A DNA stretch of 8,546 nucleotides, taken from an uncultured Planctomycetaceae bacterium. Its GTDB lineage: Bacteria; Planctomycetota; Planctomycetia; Planctomycetales; Planctomycetaceae. Numbering within the stretch: position 1 is the stretch's first letter; each line of letters starts with the position of its first letter. The position numbers and the translations under genes were made by a program. Shown here piece by piece: positions 5,895 through 8,546 of the stretch. The stretch spans positions 1-8,546 of the forward strand of contig CAIXQV010000955.1 in NCBI GenBank assembly GCA_903921605.1, written 5' to 3'. Under the pieces are notes generated by a model that saw only the letters and a list, made by a program, of their open reading frames with translations, did not search any database and was not told the DNA's origin.

Positions 5895-6026
5895 GAGGAA
5901 CTGATTGTATTGGCTTGAGATCAGGTGGGGTGTTGATTTAGTGTTCGTTTAAGGGCAAGTCGGAGGCGTCGGTGCCGCGAAAGGCAGTTGCCTGCAGCTT
6001 GCCGTTGAACGATTTGCAGTCGGCAC

Positions 6027-7220
6027 TTAGCCGCCCGCAGCACAGAACTGGTAATAGATCTCCGTTGCTTTGTGCAACTGATCGATCTCAATCCACTCGT
6101 CTTTTGTATGCGCTTGAGCGATGTCGCCAGGGCCAAAGACGACGGATGGGATTCCGATTGCGGCAACTCGGGATGCATGCGTTCCGAAGGGCACGCCGAT
6201 GATTTCGCGCGGTCCCACGACCGAACGAATGGCCGCACCAAGTTTCACCGCGAGCGGCCCGTTGAGTTCATCGCCCAGCGCCGAGCTCAGGCAGTATGGT
6301 TCTTCATGGATCAGATCGAAGTCGAGTTTACTGCGAAGATGTTCGATGACTTCCGCGCGAACTCCCATGCTGTCCTCGCCGGGGAGAACTCGTCGATCAA
6401 TGTCGATCACGCAGCCATCAGGCACAACATTCACGCTGCTGCCACCGGAGATCAGGCCGACGCTTAACGTCGCTGGCCCGCACAGTCGATGAGCTGGCCG
6501 AGAACCCGGTAGCCATGCGGCGTAGTCTTCCAGACACTGAACAACCTTGGCCATGCGATAAATCGCATTGATGCCTTCGGACGGTCGAGAACTATGGCAC
6601 GCGCGGCCGGTGGTTCGGATTTGCCAGCGAGTCGCACCGCGGTGAGCGACGACGATATCCAGCAACGTGGGCTCTGCGATGATTGCCACATCCGGTCGTT
6701 GTGGACATAGTCGATAGGCGGGTGCCCGATCAGACCAGCTACCAACCAGATGATTAATCCCCAGACTTGTGGCTTCTTCGTCACAGGTCATGGAAAGGAC
6801 CACATTCGGCATGCCCTGCGGTCGATCGACGGACAGTCTAGTAAATGCGGCCAGCATCGCAGCCAGTCCGCCCTTCACGTCGCAGGAGCCACGACCATAA
6901 ATCCGGCCGTCGCGTTCGGTTGGTTCGTAAGGAGGAATCGTCATGCCATCGACGGGAACGGTATCCTGGTGTGCATCGAGCAGAACGGTTTTTGTGGCCT
7001 CCGGAGAATCGATTCGCGAGATCACGTTGGCTCGACCGTCGGCGGTTTCGACAACTTCCACAGGGAGATGGTGGTTGTTCAGATACTCAACAAGCCACGC
7101 CGTGACTCGACCTTCGTAGTATTCGTCACCGGAGACATCTCGCCCCATGGGATTCACGCTGGGGATCGAAACCAGATGTTTGAGAATTGGCAGTGGATCA
7201 ACGGACGATTTTGCGTTCAT
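6027..7220 (-). CDS. M20-family metallo-amidohydrolase (ArgE/DapE-like deacylase)
   Basis: This 397-residue cytoplasmic zinc enzyme cleaves an amide or peptide bond and is closest in motifs to acetylornithine deacetylase and succinyl-diaminopimelate desuccinylase. All family residues are visible: metal ligand H84 and D86 in HQDTVP, bridging D114 in GRGSCDVKGG, catalytic E148 and ligand E149 in CDEEATS, ligand E183 in AEP, H209 of the lid/dimer domain, and ligand H371 in GPGDIAQAHTKDEW. Residues about 190-305 form the dimerisation domain. The frame stays open to a GTG at 7343, but the added 41 residues match no M20 sequence. ATG 7232 and ATG 7220 are both plausible; 7220 is chosen because the conserved domain begins just after it and a weak GGAA precedes it. 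It is upstream of, and in the same orientation as, the dimethylformamidase-like gene, 145 bases away, so the two are probably co-transcribed. The true substrate is unknown. Confidence 0.9.
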   Translation of the reverse strand: MNAKSSVDPLPILKHLVSIPSVNPMGRDVSGDEYYEGRVTAWLVEYLNNHHLPVEVVETADGRANVISRIDSPEATKTVLLDAHQDTVPVDGMTIPPYEPTERDGRIYGRGSCDVKGGLAAMLAAFTRLSVDRPQGMPNVVLSMTCDEEATSLGINHLVGSWSDRAPAYRLCPQRPDVAIIAEPTLLDIVVAHRGATRWQIRTTGRACHSSRPSEGINAIYRMAKVVQCLEDYAAWLPGSRPAHRLCGPATLSVGLISGGSSVNVVPDGCVIDIDRRVLPGEDSMGVRAEVIEHLRSKLDFDLIHEEPYCLSSALGDELNGPLAVKLGAAIRSVVGPREIIGVPFGTHASRVAAIGIPSVVFGPGDIAQAHTKDEWIEIDQLHKATEIYYQFCAAGG

Positions 7221-7232
7221 GGTTTCCGTCAT

Positions 7233-7589
7233 AAGAAGGAAGGCTGAGAGATTTCGAGGTTGGAGTTTCAGTCGGAAGTGATTCCTGTCCCGAAACGGGG
7301 CGGTGGTAGTCTGGATTCTTTCCGTTGACGTCGTAAGTGTCACGCGATGGCGGAAAAAATTATGTTCGATGATGCGGACCGTTCAGAGAACGACGTCGTC
7401 GCCGGTCCGATTCTCCTGGCGTGGACGGCAGTGTTGACCTAATCAGGATTGTCGGTGACGAAAAATGGGGACAAGAAAAGTCCCGGGTGACAACGGGCCA
7501 GCGACGGGGTAGACTTCGGTGGCATCGCCGGGCGGGTCAAACTGTCACGCGGCAATTCGAACAGACTTCTGAATTCGGGAGGCAGATCC
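7233..7589. other. Divergent intergenic region between M20 and DUF1501 genes
   Basis: No gene is supported in these 357 bases. On the minus strand CATAAT (7359-7364) followed by a T-run is a fair -10 box for the M20 gene, but a matching -35 was not found. On the plus strand TTGACC at 7434-7439 is a good -35 hexamer without a matching -10 at 16-18 bases. No strong hairpin or repeat is evident. Both genes must have promoters here, but I cannot place them reliably. Confidence 0.5.
7577..7582 (+). promoter_or_regulatory. Shine-Dalgarno site setting the GTG start of the DUF1501 gene
   Basis: GGGAGG at 7577-7582 lies 7 bases before GTG at 7590. It decides in favour of this GTG, which also places the Tat-type signal at the very N-terminus. 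Confidence 0.8.
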
Positions 7590-8546
7590 GTGAATCATTT
7601 CACTCGACGCCATTGGATCGCTCAGCAATCGCTGGGATTGGGAAGTCTTGCCTGGGCCTGGCTCCAGCAGCAGGGTTTGAAGGCGGAACCGCCGAAACCG
7701 AATCTCGAAGCGCCGTCGTTTGATATCACTCCCAAAGTCCCTGCGGCCAGGCCTCAGGCCACCGCCATGATCTCCATGTTCATGCAGGGCGGGCCGAGTC
7801 ATATCGATATGTTCGATCCCAAGCCGGAACTCAACCGGCTGCACATGAAAACTTATACCGGCGACATCAAGTATGACAACGCGGGTGAAGCCAGCAGCAA
7901 GTTGTTCGGTTGCCCGTGGCGCTTCCGCAAATACGGTCAGTGCGGGATGGATCTCAGTGAGCTTGTGACTCATCTTGGCTCCGTCGCTGACGATATCTGC
8001 CTGATTCGTTCGATGCACACAGGTGTCAATAACCATGGCGAATCCATCAATGCGCTGAACACAGGCCGTCAACTTTCCGGGCGTCCTTCATTGGGTTCGT
8101 GGATGACGTATGGGATGGGCAGCGATTGTGTGAACCTGCCCGCGTTCATGGTGTTGACTGATCCGTCGGGGTTGCCAGTATTGGGCGTAGAGAACTGGCA
8201 GAACGGTTGGCTACCTTCGGTTTATCAGGGAACAGTCGTTCGCTCGCAGGAACCTCGAATTCTGAATCTTGATCCTCCGCCATCGCTCAAAGGCGCAAGT
8301 CAGGAAAAGATGCTGCGTTATCTGCGTCGGCTCAACGAAGAACATCTCGCACGGCATCCGGGGGAGCATGATCTGTCGGCGAGAATGCAGAGTTATGAAC
8401 TGGCCGCCGGGATGCAAATCGCGGCCAAAGAAGCGATGGATATTTCTCAGGAGACTGAGGCGACTCAGAAGCTGTACGGGATCGATGACCCAAAGACTCA
8501 GGAATATGGAAGCCGCTGCCTGATCGCTCGTCGACTGGTCGAACGC
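7590..8546 (+). CDS. DUF1501 protein with Tat-type signal (3' end cut by window)
   Basis: The window contains the first 319 codons, in frame to the last base, of a DUF1501 protein. The family is abundant in planctomycetes, has an alkaline-phosphatase/sulfatase-like fold, and its reaction is not established. TRRHWIAQQSLGLGSLAWAW (residues 5-24) is a twin-arginine export signal with RR at 6-7. The hallmark MQGGPSHIDMFDPKPEL is at 65-81. Further family blocks are CLIRSMHTGVNNHGESINAL (137-156), SGRPSLGSWMTYGMG (163-177) and LPAFMVL followed by a Gly-rich loop (183-205). Members usually have about 450-480 residues, so roughly the last third lies outside. The start is GTG, supported by GGGAGG 7 bases upstream. 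Planctomycete DUF1501 genes often sit next to DUF1549/DUF1553 cytochrome-like genes, which here could only be downstream. No in-frame damage is seen. Confidence 0.92.
   Translation, partial: MNHFTRRHWIAQQSLGLGSLAWAWLQQQGLKAEPPKPNLEAPSFDITPKVPAARPQATAMISMFMQGGPSHIDMFDPKPELNRLHMKTYTGDIKYDNAGEASSKLFGCPWRFRKYGQCGMDLSELVTHLGSVADDICLIRSMHTGVNNHGESINALNTGRQLSGRPSLGSWMTYGMGSDCVNLPAFMVLTDPSGLPVLGVENWQNGWLPSVYQGTVVRSQEPRILNLDPPPSLKGASQEKMLRYLRRLNEEHLARHPGEHDLSARMQSYELAAGMQIAAKEAMDISQETEATQKLYGIDDPKTQEYGSRCLIARRLVER

Noticed and set aside
5882..6026. Terminator between the M20 and dimethylformamidase-like genes
   Set aside because: Only a weak 5-bp hairpin (AGGCA/TGCCT) with a short T-run on the minus strand is present; it is too weak to claim separation of the two genes.
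7221..7343. N-terminal extension of the M20 protein from a GTG at 7343
   Set aside because: The 41 extra residues are Thr/Arg-rich, unlike any M20 N-terminus, have no ribosome binding site, and contain the likely promoter-proximal leader; ATG 7220 or 7232 fits the domain start.
7434..7462. Sigma-70 promoter for the DUF1501 gene from TTGACC
   Set aside because: The -35 hexamer is good but no -10-like hexamer is found at 16-18 bases.
7523..7540. Third sigma-54-type site before the DUF1501 gene
   Set aside because: TGGCAT at 7521-7526 lacks the last C of the -24 box, and a GC pair does not fall at the required 10-bp distance from GG.

Overview
The window looks like a chromosomal segment from a planctomycete. 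The strongest sign is the partial gene at the right edge, a Tat-exported DUF1501 protein of the kind planctomycetes carry in many copies. A second sign is the pilin-like protein at 3369-4142, whose N-terminal helix and DQSYSF segment resemble small exported proteins common in that phylum. Short palindromic intergenic repeats and several genes with weak or absent Shine-Dalgarno sequences fit too. The assignment rests on recognised families, not on a search.

Layout from left to right: (1) 1-246 is a short upstream region with a sigma-54-type -24/-12 promoter candidate in front of a 10-helix EamA/DMT permease (247-1248, +). (2) 1249-1441 separates two convergent genes and holds three small palindromic repeats. 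(3) 1442-2425 (-) is an extended short-chain dehydrogenase acting on a nucleotide sugar. (4) 2426-3368 is a 943-base divergent intergenic region without a convincing gene, but rich in structure: a 12-bp palindrome, a nest of inverted repeats, a tandem 9-mer, a second sigma-54-type promoter with the same TGGCAC-N7-GCTTAT pattern as the first, and four consecutive hairpins. (5) 3369-4142 (+) encodes a pilin-like, cysteine-rich secreted or membrane-anchored protein with a PCGxA repeat and a proline-rich tail, followed by a strong hairpin terminator. (6) 4289-5881 and 6027-7220 (both -) are a probable two-gene unit: an M20 metallo-amidohydrolase, then a protein related to the large subunit of N,N-dimethylformamidase. 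(7) 7590-8546 (+) is the DUF1501 protein, cut by the window edge.

The enzymes are recognisable and ordinary by family, though the solitary dimethylformamidase-like protein paired with an M20 hydrolase suggests an uncharacterised amide-cleaving route. The most unusual content is regulatory. Two matching sigma-54-type sites 2.7 kb apart may co-regulate a permease and a cell-surface cysteine-rich protein. The second site has dyads at activator-like distance upstream and would give a leader of about 500 nt containing the hairpin array.
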